Shown piece by piece: positions 47,660 through 57,582 of a stretch of 64,000 bases of DNA. Positions within the stretch are counted from its first letter, which is position 1; the number at the start of each line of letters is the position of its first letter. The DNA is taken from NCBI RefSeq assembly GCF_030295935.1, contig NZ_AP027362.1, forward strand, positions 2,852,001-2,916,000. Direction: 5' to 3'. The position numbers and the translations under genes are program-made. This DNA is from Thalassotalea piscium. Its GTDB lineage: Bacteria; Pseudomonadota; Gammaproteobacteria; Enterobacterales; Alteromonadaceae. The notes under the pieces are model-generated. The model ran no database searches, was not told the DNA's origin, and worked only from the letters and a program-made list of their open reading frames with translations.

Positions 47660-49177
47660 CTAACCAAACAGCTTTTTCATCAATGAAGGGGCTGTTGATC
47701 TAATTGGATTACACATTAACGCAGAAAAACCATCAAGACTTGGATAAGCAACCTTGTTATTGGCATAGGTAAAATCCCCGCAAGCAGGATCAAAACGATA
47801 CTCCTTACCCCATAATTCAATATTTTCTGTTACTTGGTTTATTGCATCAACGACAAAAGCGATTTCTTTATCTGTCATAGTAGGATGAAAAGAAGCTCTA
47901 ATCCAACCCGGTTTTCCAGCAAAATCACCTAAATCTATTTGCTGCGTTATTTTTGAAGATGTGTCTTGATCAACGTTTAATAAAATGTGCCCGTATGTGC
48001 CTGCACAAGAACAGCCACCACGTGTTTGAATACCAAACTTATCATTGAGCAAGCGAACAACAAGGTTATAGTGAGCATCTCTAACATAAAATGAGACTAT
48101 CGCTAAACGGTCTCGAATTTTGGGCTCTAGCATTACCACCCTGTCATTTTGACTTAGCCTATCCATTACATAATCTGTTATCTCTTGTTCCCTTTTGGCT
48201 ATATTATTAACTCCCATAGCCTCTTTTACTTTAATGGCTAACGCAGTTCTAATACATTGTAAAAAGCCTGGTGTTCCGCCATCCTCTCTCATTTCTATAT
48301 TATTAAAAAAACTATGTTTACCCCAAGGGTTAGTCCAAGTTACCGTACCACCACCAGGATGATCTGGTACTCTGTTCTTATACAAAGCTTTATTAAACAG
48401 CAAGACTCCTGAGCTACCAGGCCCACCTAGAAATTTATGAGGTGAAAAATATATAGCATCTAACGATTGTTTTGCATTTGTCGGATGCATATCAATATCA
48501 ACGTAAGGTGCTGAGCAGGCAAAATCGACAAAACATAAGCCACCATGCTCATGCATAATTTCAGCAAGCTGATGATAGGGTGTTTTTATACCGGTAACAT
48601 TAGAACAAGCAGTAAATGAGCCGATTTTAACCTTACGATCTGCATACTTTATTAATAGTTGTTCGAGGTGTGCGAGAGAAGGTAGTCCATCGTTATTAGG
48701 ATCTACTATTTCCAAGGTTACATCGCATTCATACCAAGAAGTTTGATTTGAGTGATGCTCCATATGCGTAATAAAAACAACAGGTTTATCTTCATCAGAA
48801 AAATGAACTTGCGACTGCATTCTTTCAGGAATACGCAATCCAAGTAAGCGTTGAAACTTATTGATCACACCAGTCATACCCGCATCAGCAGTAATTAAAA
48901 TATCATTATCACAAGCGTTTACATGCTTTTTAATAACTTTTTGCGCATCGTGATATGCATGTGTCATCGCACAGCCCGTCAAGTTCGTTTCTGTATGAGT
49001 ATTGGCAACATAAGGCCCAAGAACGTTGGTAATATAATCTTCAACAGGTCGATATAGCCGACCGCTTGCGGTCCAGTCTGCGTAAACTATTTTATGGTCC
49101 ACACCATTAATGGTATGTGTTAAGTCTTGACCAATAATATGGTGGCGAAATTGTGAAAAATAGTGCTCTAAAGACAT
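47660..49177 (-). CDS. PLP-dependent class V aminotransferase-fold enzyme
   Basis: 505 residues of the class V aminotransferase / cysteine-desulfurase fold. The PLP lysine is in SPHKFLGGPGSSG and an active-site-type cysteine pair in RGGCSCAGTYGH. It is about 100 residues longer than IscS/SufS, with extra sequence at the C-terminus. NifS/SufS-like activity is possible, but no suf, isc or selenium genes are nearby and the substrate is unknown. Single gene, convergent with serA. Confidence 0.8.
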   Translation of the reverse strand: MSLEHYFSQFRHHIIGQDLTHTINGVDHKIVYADWTASGRLYRPVEDYITNVLGPYVANTHTETNLTGCAMTHAYHDAQKVIKKHVNACDNDILITADAGMTGVINKFQRLLGLRIPERMQSQVHFSDEDKPVVFITHMEHHSNQTSWYECDVTLEIVDPNNDGLPSLAHLEQLLIKYADRKVKIGSFTACSNVTGIKTPYHQLAEIMHEHGGLCFVDFACSAPYVDIDMHPTNAKQSLDAIYFSPHKFLGGPGSSGVLLFNKALYKNRVPDHPGGGTVTWTNPWGKHSFFNNIEMREDGGTPGFLQCIRTALAIKVKEAMGVNNIAKREQEITDYVMDRLSQNDRVVMLEPKIRDRLAIVSFYVRDAHYNLVVRLLNDKFGIQTRGGCSCAGTYGHILLNVDQDTSSKITQQIDLGDFAGKPGWIRASFHPTMTDKEIAFVVDAINQVTENIELWGKEYRFDPACGDFTYANNKVAYPSLDGFSALMCNPIRSTAPSLMKKLFG

Positions 49178-49394
49178 AAAATCACTCTGGTTGACAATTA
49201 TTACAGTGGTTAAATTTTACCAATAATGCAACCATAAGCAATACAAAACCAATCAGAAGAGATATTACGCAAAATATTTCTACTTTTAACATCTTAATAA
49301 GATTATTCAACCGATACGCTATTTCTTTAGCGCATTATTGGAAAGTGATTTCAGCTGATTAGTATAAAGACCACAACCTAGCGCGTCTCATTAT

Positions 49395-49763
49395 CTAAGT
49401 TTGGACTGTATTTCGGCCTTGTTGCTTTGCGCTGTACAATAATTTATCTACACGAACAAAAAGTTCATTTAACGTGTCACCCAAATGGTATTGCGCAACG
49501 CCAAAGCTACAGGTTACCGATAAATCACAACTTATCGGATTACTATTGATAAGAGATTTAAGCTTTTCACAGGCTAACTTAGCTTGCTCAAGATCTAGTT
49601 CAGGTAAAATAATGACAAATTCATCCCCACCCCAACGGGCTAAAAGATCAACATCTCTGATGTTAACTGAAATTAGTTCGCTCAGGTGGCATAAAATACG
49701 ATCTCCTACTTTGTGGCCATGTAGGTCATTAATTTTTTTAAGCGAAATATAACAGAGAAAAAA
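49395..49763 (-). pseudogene. Remnant of a GGDEF diguanylate cyclase
   Basis: An open minus-strand stretch of 122 codons ending at TAG (49395-49397). It translates to the C-terminal part of a GGDEF domain: KKINDLHGHKVGDRIL, an RDVD I-site five residues before RWGGDEFVIILPE, CSFGVA and a final SAKQQGRNTVQT. It has no ATG, is closed upstream by an in-frame TAG (49764-49766), and the first metal-site Asp region is shortened (CYISLKKIND). The N-terminal half and any sensor domain are gone, so this is a decayed gene fragment between the aminotransferase and ung genes. Confidence 0.8.
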
Positions 49764-49802
49764 CTAGCCAAATACAGTGGCGCTGGCGCTAAATAAAAAT
49801 GA

Positions 49803-50486
49803 TTAAATACACCAATCAATTGCTTTAATATCTTTTTTTAAAAGCCATTGATTAGCTTTTGAAAAGTGCTGACAACCAAAAAAACCTCGATAAGCTGATA
49901 ATGGTGAAGGATGTGGCCCTGTTAAAACGCAGTGTTTATTACGATCAATATGCTTTCCTTTTTTCTGAGCATGACTGCCCCACAAGATAAATACACAACC
50001 TGAGTTATTTAAATTAATCGCCTCAATAATAGCGTCTGTAAAGGTTTCCCAGCCAAGCTTCGCATGTGAATTAGCTTGTCCTTTTTTTACAGTTAACACC
50101 GTATTTAACAATAAAACACCTTGCTCTGCCCAAGCCGATAAGTTGCCGTGTTCAGGTATGAAAAAACCATCAACATCTTGAGCTAACTCTTTATAAATAT
50201 TGATTAATGAAGGGGGCACTTTAGTTGGAGGCTGTACTGAAAAAGCAAGTCCATGTGCTTGCGGTTGCCCATTTAATCCCACACCATGATACGGATCTTG
50301 CCCAAGTATTACCACTTTAACATCAGGCAAATCTTTATAATTAAACGCAGAAAAAACATGGGCTTGTTCAGGATAAATAGCCTCTCCAATCGCTCTTTGA
50401 TGAGTTATTTCTGCTTGTAAAGCGATGTAATATGGTTTGGCTTGTTCTTGTTCAAAGGTTGATTGCCATACAGGTGGTAAATTCAT
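49803..50486 (-). CDS. ung: Uracil-DNA glycosylase
   Basis: Removes uracil from DNA to start base-excision repair. The 227 residues have the water-activating GQDPYHG motif (62-68, Asp64) and the C-terminal HPSPLSAYRGFFGCQHFS loop with the catalytic histidine. The length matches E. coli Ung (229). It follows the thr operon on the same strand but beyond a terminator, so it is probably expressed on its own. Confidence 0.97.
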   Translation of the reverse strand: MNLPPVWQSTFEQEQAKPYYIALQAEITHQRAIGEAIYPEQAHVFSAFNYKDLPDVKVVILGQDPYHGVGLNGQPQAHGLAFSVQPPTKVPPSLINIYKELAQDVDGFFIPEHGNLSAWAEQGVLLLNTVLTVKKGQANSHAKLGWETFTDAIIEAINLNNSGCVFILWGSHAQKKGKHIDRNKHCVLTGPHPSPLSAYRGFFGCQHFSKANQWLLKKDIKAIDWCI

Positions 50487-50499
50487 TTATTTCCCTGAT

Positions 50500-50526
50500 A
50501 AAAAAGAGCAGTTGAGTACTGCTCTT
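50500..50526 (-). terminator. Rho-independent terminator of the thr operon
   Basis: AAGAGCAGT (50504-50512) and ACTGCTCTT (50518-50526) form a perfect 9-bp stem with a 5-nt loop. On the minus strand it is followed by a T run. It lies 75 bases after the thrC stop and just before ung. Confidence 0.8.
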
Positions 50527-50600
50527 AAAAATTAAAATTTGAAAACTTTATCAATCCAACTGAGGGACTGCATAGCTGTTCATGTAAAACGGTGTTACCT

Positions 50601-51893
50601 TTAGTTCCCAGCTAATAAGTACGCTCTCATATCTGCAAAATTAACGTCCATATCTTTTGACAATATAGTTTCGCTTGCACAATCAGCTAGCTCTTTAGGT
50701 AAACCGATTGGCTGCCCCAACGTACTTTCAACCACATCTTTAAATTTAGCTGGATGAGCAGTACCTAAAAACACGCCAAACTCTTCATCATTTGCGTTGT
50801 ACTGCAGCGCTTTATATGCAACTGCCGCATGCGGTTCACTTATATAGCCAAGCTTTGCCAATGCTATCATTGTCATTTGTGTTTGCTCTTCATCGATAGA
50901 TACTGAGCTTACACAACCCTCTTCTACAATACCCGACTTCAACATGTGTTCAACGCGAGGCCAATTGTTAGGATTGCTCACATCCATTGCGTTAGACATT
51001 GTTGCAATGGTTTCATTTGGTGACCATTCACCAGTCTGCAAATATCGTGGGACTGTGTCATTAGCATTTGTTGCGGCGATAAAACGTTTAATAGGTAAAC
51101 CCATCGCTTTAGCAAATAAGCCAGCGGTTAAATTACCAAAGTTGCCACTAGGTACAGAAAAAACAATATTGTCTAATGCTTTATCACCTTTTTGACGATA
51201 AAGCTGTGCTATTGCTTCAAAGTAATAACAAATCTGTGCCAATAAGCGGCTGATATTAATTGAATTAGCAGAGTTTAAGCCAATCTCATCTTTAAGTTCG
51301 TTGTCATCAAATGCTTGCTTTACGAGAGCTTGACAGTCATCAAAGCTACCATCGATCGCCAATGTTTCTATATTACCACCAAGCGTCGTAAACATTTTTT
51401 CTTGTAATAAGCTGATTTTTCCTTTTGGATAAAGAATTACAACTCTAATATTAGCAATGCCATGAAATGCATGAGCAACAGCGGCTCCGGTATCCCCTGA
51501 TGTAGCAGTTAAAATAGTGATTTTTTTGTCTTTACTAAATTTTTGCAAACATTTAGCCATAAAGCGAGCGCCAAAATCTTTAAATGCGAGTGTAGGCCCA
51601 TGAAATAACTCTAAAATTGCACGTTTTTCGCTTATTGGTTGAATTTGAGCAGGAAAATTAAAGGCTTCAGTGACTATCGCCAATAACTCGCTTTCAGTTA
51701 AATCATCACTCACAAAAGGGTAGAGTACCTTTACACTGCGTTCTATTGAAGGTAATGCAAGTAGTGCTTCAATATCAGCTATCGCGGGAACACTCTCAGG
51801 AAAAAACAATCCTTGATTACGCCCTAAACCTTGTTTAACTGCCCCCGCAAAACTCACCACTTCATTATTTTCTTTTAAATTATAAAATTTCAC
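50601..51893 (-). CDS. thrC: Threonine synthase
   Basis: PLP enzyme converting O-phosphohomoserine to threonine, the last step of the pathway. The 430 residues (428 in E. coli) carry the PLP lysine Lys105 in LAFKDFGARF and the phosphate-binding SVPSGNFGNLTAG. It lies 76 bases after thrB in the thrLABC operon and is followed by a rho-independent terminator. Confidence 0.97.
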   Translation of the reverse strand: MKFYNLKENNEVVSFAGAVKQGLGRNQGLFFPESVPAIADIEALLALPSIERSVKVLYPFVSDDLTESELLAIVTEAFNFPAQIQPISEKRAILELFHGPTLAFKDFGARFMAKCLQKFSKDKKITILTATSGDTGAAVAHAFHGIANIRVVILYPKGKISLLQEKMFTTLGGNIETLAIDGSFDDCQALVKQAFDDNELKDEIGLNSANSINISRLLAQICYYFEAIAQLYRQKGDKALDNIVFSVPSGNFGNLTAGLFAKAMGLPIKRFIAATNANDTVPRYLQTGEWSPNETIATMSNAMDVSNPNNWPRVEHMLKSGIVEEGCVSSVSIDEEQTQMTMIALAKLGYISEPHAAVAYKALQYNANDEEFGVFLGTAHPAKFKDVVESTLGQPIGLPKELADCASETILSKDMDVNFADMRAYLLAGN

Positions 51894-51969
51894 TCTAAAA
51901 CCCTATTACACTTTATATACGTGGTAACAGTATTAAATTTCTATCAATTTAACACGATTAACTGTTGTG

Positions 51970-52950
51970 CTATGTGTCGTTTTCAATCACACACGCACCC
52001 TGATTATCTACTTTACAAACATGAACAAAACCATAGTTTTTACCATCAGTCTCAGTTTGTAAATAATTTATTTTAAGCCACTTAGCAAACTTATTCGCTT
52101 TAGCTTCATCATCAACAACGCAAAATAACGTAGGACCCGAACCAGAAATACCAACGGCTAAACACCCTTGAGAAACTAGATATTGCTTAGCTTCAATAAA
52201 TTTAGGCAATAAATGTTGACGATACTTTTCAGCAACCACATCTGTTAACACTGAGAATGCTTGAGCTTTATCATTTCGATGACATGCGTCAACAAAAGTA
52301 GCCAAGTTCTGCCCAAAAGTAATTAAATCAGCCCTGTTATAATGAGCGGGAAGCACTTCACGAGCAGCTTTAGTTGATACTGAAATGCCTGGATAGGCCA
52401 TCACATAAAAACAATCATCAAACTGTGGTAAATCTCTGCTAATAATATTAGCGTCAGGCACCATCAGCTGCATGCCTCCTAAATAACAAGGCGCAACATT
52501 ATCGTAATGTAGGCTTCCACTAATTTGAGCTTCCATTTCGCCCATCATTAATAGCATTTTCTTTTGATTAAAGCCCGTATTATTGAATTGTTGATAAAAC
52601 TGATTTAATCCTTCAAGTGCTGCAACAACCGAACAGGCACTTGAACCTAAGCCACTACCTACTGGCATTCTCTTATCTAATGTTAAGGCTAACTTTACTG
52701 TGTTATGTCCAGCTTGCGCCATCGCTTTATTAAATAAAGTTAAACAGTGCCAGACAATATTATCTTTCACATTTCCTGGTAGCTTATTCGAGAACTCGCC
52801 AATAACAGACAAACTGTCTTTATCTGCTTGTACGATAGACACTACATCGCCTAGCAATGTTCCGTCAATAGGTTTTACGCTCAATCCTAATACATCAAAC
52901 CCTACGCTAACGTTGCCAATTGAGGCTGGAGCAAAAACTGAAATAGACAT
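51970..52950 (-). CDS. thrB: Homoserine kinase
   Basis: GHMP-family kinase phosphorylating homoserine. 326 residues from ATG 52950, which overlaps the thrA stop as TAATG with GGGAG upstream, indicating coupled translation; similarity begins there ([19 protein letters not shown]). The ATP-binding motif PVGSGLGSSACS is present, and GISGSGPTLF is the third GHMP motif. An upstream six-codon extension is unlikely. Confidence 0.96.
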   Translation of the reverse strand: MSISVFAPASIGNVSVGFDVLGLSVKPIDGTLLGDVVSIVQADKDSLSVIGEFSNKLPGNVKDNIVWHCLTLFNKAMAQAGHNTVKLALTLDKRMPVGSGLGSSACSVVAALEGLNQFYQQFNNTGFNQKKMLLMMGEMEAQISGSLHYDNVAPCYLGGMQLMVPDANIISRDLPQFDDCFYVMAYPGISVSTKAAREVLPAHYNRADLITFGQNLATFVDACHRNDKAQAFSVLTDVVAEKYRQHLLPKFIEAKQYLVSQGCLAVGISGSGPTLFCVVDDEAKANKFAKWLKINYLQTETDGKNYGFVHVCKVDNQGACVIENDT

Positions 52951-55406
52951 TAGTGTTGTTGCTCCCAAGCCAATGTTCTTAACAAGTCACCAAAAACCCC
53001 CGCAGCTGTCACTTCAGCTCCTGCACCGTAACCTCTTAACACAAAAGGTAATGGTTGATAATAACGACTATGTATAGCAAGAGCATTTTCACCATCTTTA
53101 ATACTGTATAGAGGGTGACCCACTCCAACTGCTTCTATTGAAACACGACATTTACCATTAATAATATTACCGATATAGCGCAGAACTTTACCTTCATCTT
53201 TAGCTGCTTCAACCCGTTGTGCAAAAGCATCATCCAATGTAACTATATTTGCCATAAATTGTGAAACATCGCCACTATCATCAAAGCCTTGAGGTAAAAC
53301 AGGTTCAATTTCAATATCAGATAATTCTAATTTCATTCCAGCTTCACGCGCCATAATTAATAATTTACGAGCAACATCTAAACCACTAAGGTCGTCACGA
53401 GGATCTGGTTCAGTAAAACCATTCTCTTTAGCGATTTTTGTTGCTTGTGATAAACTCATACCTTCGTCTAGTTTGCCAAAAATATAAGAAAGCGAACCTG
53501 ACAACACCCCTTCAAACTGAACTAACTCATCACCCGCTTTAATTAAACTTTGTAAGGTATCAATTACCGGTAGACCTGCTCCCACCGTTGTTTCATATAA
53601 AAAACGACGATTAGTTGTTTGCGCTGCCTTTCTTAATGCTTGGTAGTATTCCCAAGAATCAGTATTCGCTTTTTTATTTGGCGTAACTACATGAAATCCT
53701 TCTTGTAAAAAATCAACATAGCTCATCGCTAATATTTCATTCGATGTAGAGTCTACCAAGACGGGATTAATTAAATGATGATCACGAACAAATTGCTTAA
53801 TATTTTCAGCATTAACTTCAACGGGATCTTTACCCAGAAGACCTTGCCAGTTCTCCAAATCAATACCATCAGCTTCAAAAACCATACCCTTGCTATTTGC
53901 TAAGCCATAAACTTTCAAAGATATATTTTGTTCTTTCAATTTTGCTTGTTGACGGAAGATTTGCGCAATAAGTTCACTTCCCACTACACCACAACCTACC
54001 AAGAATACATCGATAGTCGGTTTATGAGAGAAGAAGTTCTGATGACTGACTTTCATAGCAGCAGTACATTTACGTTTCTCAATAACCACTGAAATGCTTC
54101 GTTCTGAAGAGTCTTGGGCTATGGCAACCACGTTTACACGCGCTTGGGCCAACGAGCTAAAAAACTTCGCCGCAACACCCTGTTGATGGTGCATACCATC
54201 TCCGACTAATGAAACAATAGAAAGTTCGTGTTTCAAACCTATTGGTTCAAGCAAGCCATTGAGTAATTCTAGTTCAAACTCTTGCTTCAAACAGCTTTCA
54301 GCAATAGCAGCATCAGCAGAATAAATACAAAAGCTAATACAATATTCACTGGAAGATTGGCTAATTAACACTAATGATATATTTTCACGGCTCATCGTTG
54401 CAAAAACTCGGCTTGCCATGCCAACCATACCTTTCATACCTGGACCTGAAACGTTAACCATAGTTAAGTTATCAAGATTAGAAATAGCCTTTACTTGTTT
54501 TTTCTTATCGTTTTCGTTAGCAATTAAAGTACCTTGGGCTTCTGGGTTGCCAGTGTTTTTAATTAAACAAGGGATATGGTATTGAGCAATTGGGCCAATG
54601 GTTTTGGGGTGTAATACACTCGCACCAAAATAAGAGAGCTCCATCGCTTCCTGATACGATAAATAATCAAGTAAAGTTGCATCTTTAATCAAGCGCGGAT
54701 CTGCATTATATACACCATCTACATCTGTCCATATTTCGCAACATTCTGCTTGTGAACACACAGCTAAAACAGCTGCGGAATAGTCAGAGCCATTACGACC
54801 TAAGGTTGTTATGCTACCTTTTTCGCTCGTGCCAATAAAACCGGGCATAAGCGAAACACGATTTAACTCACTGTATTCTTTTTGGAACGCCTCTTTACAT
54901 AACACTAAATCAGCTAAAGCATTTAAAGAAACATTATTCGTGTAAAGAAACTTTTCTGGTTCGATAATAGAAGCGTTAATTTCATTAGTTTTTAACAAGG
55001 AGGTTAAGATTGAAACACTCATACGCTCACCAATACTAATTATAATTGCACGTATATGGTCAGGACAGTATGAGAGCATTACAGCGCCTTGCAAGTAACG
55101 CCCTAGTTTGTGTTCCCAAGTAGCCAATAATTCATGTGTTGCTTGTCCAGAGAATGTAGGTATTTTAGTGGATAGATCTTCAACAATAGTGGTTATAGCG
55201 CGGTTAAACTGAATTAAGTCACTGCTAAGCTTTACTTCATCTGTAATATTTTCAGCCATTGCAACTAAATGATTCGTTACACCTTGTGGCGCAGAAACCA
55301 CTACAGCTAGTGGTGAGTCTTTACTTTTTTCTTTGATGATCTTAGCAACCTGGATAAACCTATCTGCAGTTGCTAATGACGATCCACCAAACTTTAATAC
55401 ACGCAT
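52950..55406 (-). CDS. thrA: Bifunctional aspartokinase I / homoserine dehydrogenase I
   Basis: Performs the first and third steps from aspartate to homoserine. 818 residues from ATG 55406, where AGGGG lies 9 bases upstream and the [10 protein letters not shown] start matches E. coli ThrA (820). Aspartokinase domain about 1-290 ([18 protein letters not shown]), two ACT regulatory domains about 315-450, homoserine dehydrogenase about 460-818 ([14 protein letters not shown], then GSLSYIFG). Threonine feedback is expected from the ACT domains; transcription is attenuated through thrL. Confidence 0.97.
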   Translation of the reverse strand: MRVLKFGGSSLATADRFIQVAKIIKEKSKDSPLAVVVSAPQGVTNHLVAMAENITDEVKLSSDLIQFNRAITTIVEDLSTKIPTFSGQATHELLATWEHKLGRYLQGAVMLSYCPDHIRAIIISIGERMSVSILTSLLKTNEINASIIEPEKFLYTNNVSLNALADLVLCKEAFQKEYSELNRVSLMPGFIGTSEKGSITTLGRNGSDYSAAVLAVCSQAECCEIWTDVDGVYNADPRLIKDATLLDYLSYQEAMELSYFGASVLHPKTIGPIAQYHIPCLIKNTGNPEAQGTLIANENDKKKQVKAISNLDNLTMVNVSGPGMKGMVGMASRVFATMSRENISLVLISQSSSEYCISFCIYSADAAIAESCLKQEFELELLNGLLEPIGLKHELSIVSLVGDGMHHQQGVAAKFFSSLAQARVNVVAIAQDSSERSISVVIEKRKCTAAMKVSHQNFFSHKPTIDVFLVGCGVVGSELIAQIFRQQAKLKEQNISLKVYGLANSKGMVFEADGIDLENWQGLLGKDPVEVNAENIKQFVRDHHLINPVLVDSTSNEILAMSYVDFLQEGFHVVTPNKKANTDSWEYYQALRKAAQTTNRRFLYETTVGAGLPVIDTLQSLIKAGDELVQFEGVLSGSLSYIFGKLDEGMSLSQATKIAKENGFTEPDPRDDLSGLDVARKLLIMAREAGMKLELSDIEIEPVLPQGFDDSGDVSQFMANIVTLDDAFAQRVEAAKDEGKVLRYIGNIINGKCRVSIEAVGVGHPLYSIKDGENALAIHSRYYQPLPFVLRGYGAGAEVTAAGVFGDLLRTLAWEQQH

Positions 55407-55420
55407 TTTTACATCCCCTA

Positions 55421-55459
55421 AAAACAAAAAAAGTCCGTAACCTTGATGGTCACAGACTT
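55421..55459 (-). terminator. thr operon attenuator terminator
   Basis: On the minus strand AAGTCTGTGACC (55459-55448) pairs with GGTTACGGACTT (55442-55431) as a 12-bp stem with two G-U pairs and a 5-nt loop, followed by a T-rich tract. It lies between the thrL stop and thrA, so it can end transcription when threonine and isoleucine are plentiful. Confidence 0.88.
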
Positions 55460-55484
55460 CGATAAAATACTTCTTTTTTATACG

Positions 55485-55559
55485 TCAGCCAATAACCACC
55501 AGTCGTGTGAGAATGGTAGTGGTAATAATAATGGTAATGCGGCTGATAAATAAATTCAT
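55485..55559 (-). CDS. thrL: thr operon leader peptide
   Basis: A 24-codon frame, ATG at 55559 to TGA at 55485-55487. It encodes seven isoleucines and five threonines, including the run ITIIITTTI (8-16), like the E. coli thr leader. Ribosome stalling at these codons when Thr- or Ile-tRNA is uncharged should prevent the downstream terminator from forming. It starts 153 bases before thrA. No Shine-Dalgarno is evident, and a consensus -35 lies so close that the mRNA may begin at or near its ATG. Confidence 0.9.
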   Translation of the reverse strand: MNLFISRITIIITTTILTRLVVIG

Positions 55560-55565
55560 GACGAT

Positions 55566-55594
55566 AAAATGCCCGATTTGCTAATTAGTGTCAA
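55566..55594 (-). promoter_or_regulatory. Candidate thr operon promoter
   Basis: On the minus strand a consensus -35 TTGACA (55594-55589) is followed after 17 bases by the weak -10 CATTTT (55571-55566). Transcription would start at about the thrL ATG. A more upstream start around TATAAC near 55620 is an alternative that would leave a normal leader. Confidence 0.5.
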
Positions 55595-55661
55595 CCTTTA
55601 TCTATGACTAAAAAGTTATAATTTATGAATAAAACGGCAGTTGAAGTGAATAATTGAATGT

Positions 55662-56612
55662 TTATGCACATTCTCTTGTTTCTTTAGCGGTAAAAACCAT
55701 ATTACGGCCTGAGCTTTTAGCTTTATATAATGCAATGTCGGTATTTGAAATCAGATCTTCGTAGCGTTTATCTTCGTTGTTCATAACCGCTACACCTACA
55801 CTAACGGTTGCTTTAATATGATCTTCTTGAAAAGTGACAGTCATATTTTCAATGGTACTTCGTACCCTTTTTGCAACATCAATAGCGCCAGTTAAATCCG
55901 TTTCAGGTAAAATAATAGCAAATTCCTCTCCGCCATATCTGCCAAAAATATCACAAGTGCGTAAAAGTGATTGCACCTGAGTTGCAACATCAATTAACAC
56001 TTTATCGCCACCTTGATGCCCAAAAGTGTCATTTAACAACTTAAAATAGTCGAGATCAAACATAATTAAGGCCAAGCCATGATCATAGCGTCTAGCTCTT
56101 GAGAACTCATTAGCTAAACACTCTTCCCAGTGTTTTCGGTTAAAAACCTGAGTTAAGCCATCAATTCGATTTGATAGAGCAAGTTGCTCTAGCGCACCAT
56201 TCAACTTTGTTTGATAATGGTAAACGTCGGTAGCATCTTCAATTAAGATACAAATATTCGTTATTTTACCTTCATCAATTACCGGAGAAAATGTACAATT
56301 TTGTGCCATAAAGACACTGTCTGTAGTAATAGGTCGGGTGTGAGGTAGTTCAAATAAATGATGTCGTTGCTCCCAAGAGCAGAAAGATTGTGTATTTAGC
56401 TGGGTTACACTTGATAACTTTCTTTCAAACCATCGCTGAGGTAATTCAGAAAAAACCTCAAATATATTTTTTCCTAGCACCTCATCTGATTTTTTATTCA
56501 CATGAATCTGCATAAACCGATTCCACATGACAATATTATAATCAAGATCTAATACTAAAATTCCAGTATTTATTTTATCTGTTATATGTGAACAGTAACT
56601 ATCAAGTGACAT
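55662..56612 (-). CDS. PAS-GGDEF diguanylate cyclase
   Basis: 316 residues: an N-terminal PAS domain (about 10-130, GILVLDLDYNIVMWN at 17-31) and a GGDEF domain (about 150-310). The active site is GGEEF (227-231) and the inhibitory I-site RTCD lies at 218-221, so it should make c-di-GMP under product control. No membrane segment is seen. It overlaps the CheC-like gene by one base and ends a three-gene operon with a response regulator, which suggests it is the output enzyme of that pathway. Confidence 0.92.
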   Translation of the reverse strand: MSLDSYCSHITDKINTGILVLDLDYNIVMWNRFMQIHVNKKSDEVLGKNIFEVFSELPQRWFERKLSSVTQLNTQSFCSWEQRHHLFELPHTRPITTDSVFMAQNCTFSPVIDEGKITNICILIEDATDVYHYQTKLNGALEQLALSNRIDGLTQVFNRKHWEECLANEFSRARRYDHGLALIMFDLDYFKLLNDTFGHQGGDKVLIDVATQVQSLLRTCDIFGRYGGEEFAIILPETDLTGAIDVAKRVRSTIENMTVTFQEDHIKATVSVGVAVMNNEDKRYEDLISNTDIALYKAKSSGRNMVFTAKETRECA

Positions 56613-57220
56613 TAAAAAGACGCCAAAATTCTATCGAGTACATCGGTTATATTATTAATTGCAGACTCTGGTATCAGCAAAACCATATCGCAATTAAACG
56701 AATAGTCTGTTACTTGGTAAGTAATTTTTACTTTCAGAGCAAGATCCCAATTAAAGGACTGTTGTTCAATGTGTTCAGAAATTGCACCTTTATTAGAAGA
56801 AAGTAATCTAGGCGCACTATAAGACATCTGATTTTCAATCTGGCTAGCAAAAACATTCAAAAATGTTGTCGTTAAAATTGAACTTAAATCGATAATTTGC
56901 TCTTCAACTGACAATTCACCGGGTTCATACCCTAATAAATCGGCTAACTTATCAGAATCTTTTGGTTGATAAATAAGTAGGGCTTCACCACGAACGCCTT
57001 CATAGCCAAAAAAACCCTGGCTAACAACTGCAACTCTATCATCTTCAGAGTTTAATGCCCCAATAATACATTGAGAATCAACCTGTTCAATACTCGGTAC
57101 TTTTAAATGAACAAACGTATCCAAATAGCGTGCTAGTTGGTCACTCGCTTGCCCCATGGCAACATTTATAATTTCTTGCAGGCAATCTTTTTGATCTTCC
57201 GTTAAATTAATATTTTTCAT
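56612..57220 (-). CDS. CheC/CheX-like phosphatase-family protein
   Basis: 202 residues matching the CheC fold. The first active-helix motif is LQEIINVAMGQASDQLA (about 14-30). The second, in the middle (LSSILTTTFLNVFASQI, about 112-128), is more divergent. CheC proteins dephosphorylate CheY-P. Here the partner is almost certainly the CheY-like protein encoded just upstream, whose stop overlaps this start by 4 bases. No other chemotaxis genes are present, so it probably works outside chemotaxis. Confidence 0.82.
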   Translation of the reverse strand: MKNINLTEDQKDCLQEIINVAMGQASDQLARYLDTFVHLKVPSIEQVDSQCIIGALNSEDDRVAVVSQGFFGYEGVRGEALLIYQPKDSDKLADLLGYEPGELSVEEQIIDLSSILTTTFLNVFASQIENQMSYSAPRLLSSNKGAISEHIEQQSFNWDLALKVKITYQVTDYSFNCDMVLLIPESAINNITDVLDRILASF

Positions 57221-57582
57221 AGAAACCCGTGTTGCTCAAGTTGCGCAATTAATACTTCACTTTTAACCGGTTTTTGAAGAAAAGCTTTAGCACCTAATTC
57301 TAATACCTTACTTTGCATTTCAGGTTGAATATCAGCAGAGATAACAAAGACAGAAATATTAATATTATTGTCTTTAATGCCTTGTAAAACCCCTAAGCCA
57401 TCTAAAATAGGCATTGTTAGATCAAGAAATAATAAGTCAAAGCTCTGGCTTGTTAATAATTCTAGTGCTTCTTGGCCGTTAGTAGCTAACTGTACGTTAG
57501 TGGATAATGAATCTGGTAAACTTCTTAGTACTTGCTTACGTGCTAAGTTAGAGTCATCACAAATAAGGATTGACGAGCTCAT
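57217..57582 (-). CDS. Single-domain CheY-like response regulator
   Basis: A 121-residue receiver domain with no output domain. Acidic pocket Asp9/Asp10, phosphoacceptor Asp54 (LFLDLTMP), Ser82 in place of the conserved Thr/Ser, and Lys104 (LQKPVK) are all present, so it should be phosphorylated. No histidine kinase is adjacent. It is the first gene of a coupled operon with a CheC-like protein and a PAS-GGDEF cyclase. Confidence 0.9.
   Translation of the reverse strand: MSSSILICDDSNLARKQVLRSLPDSLSTNVQLATNGQEALELLTSQSFDLLFLDLTMPILDGLGVLQGIKDNNINISVFVISADIQPEMQSKVLELGAKAFLQKPVKSEVLIAQLEQHGFL

Noticed and set aside
49474-49752. Plus-strand 92-codon frame
   Set aside because: Lies antisense to the GGDEF remnant, whose minus-strand translation is clearly homologous to a known domain.
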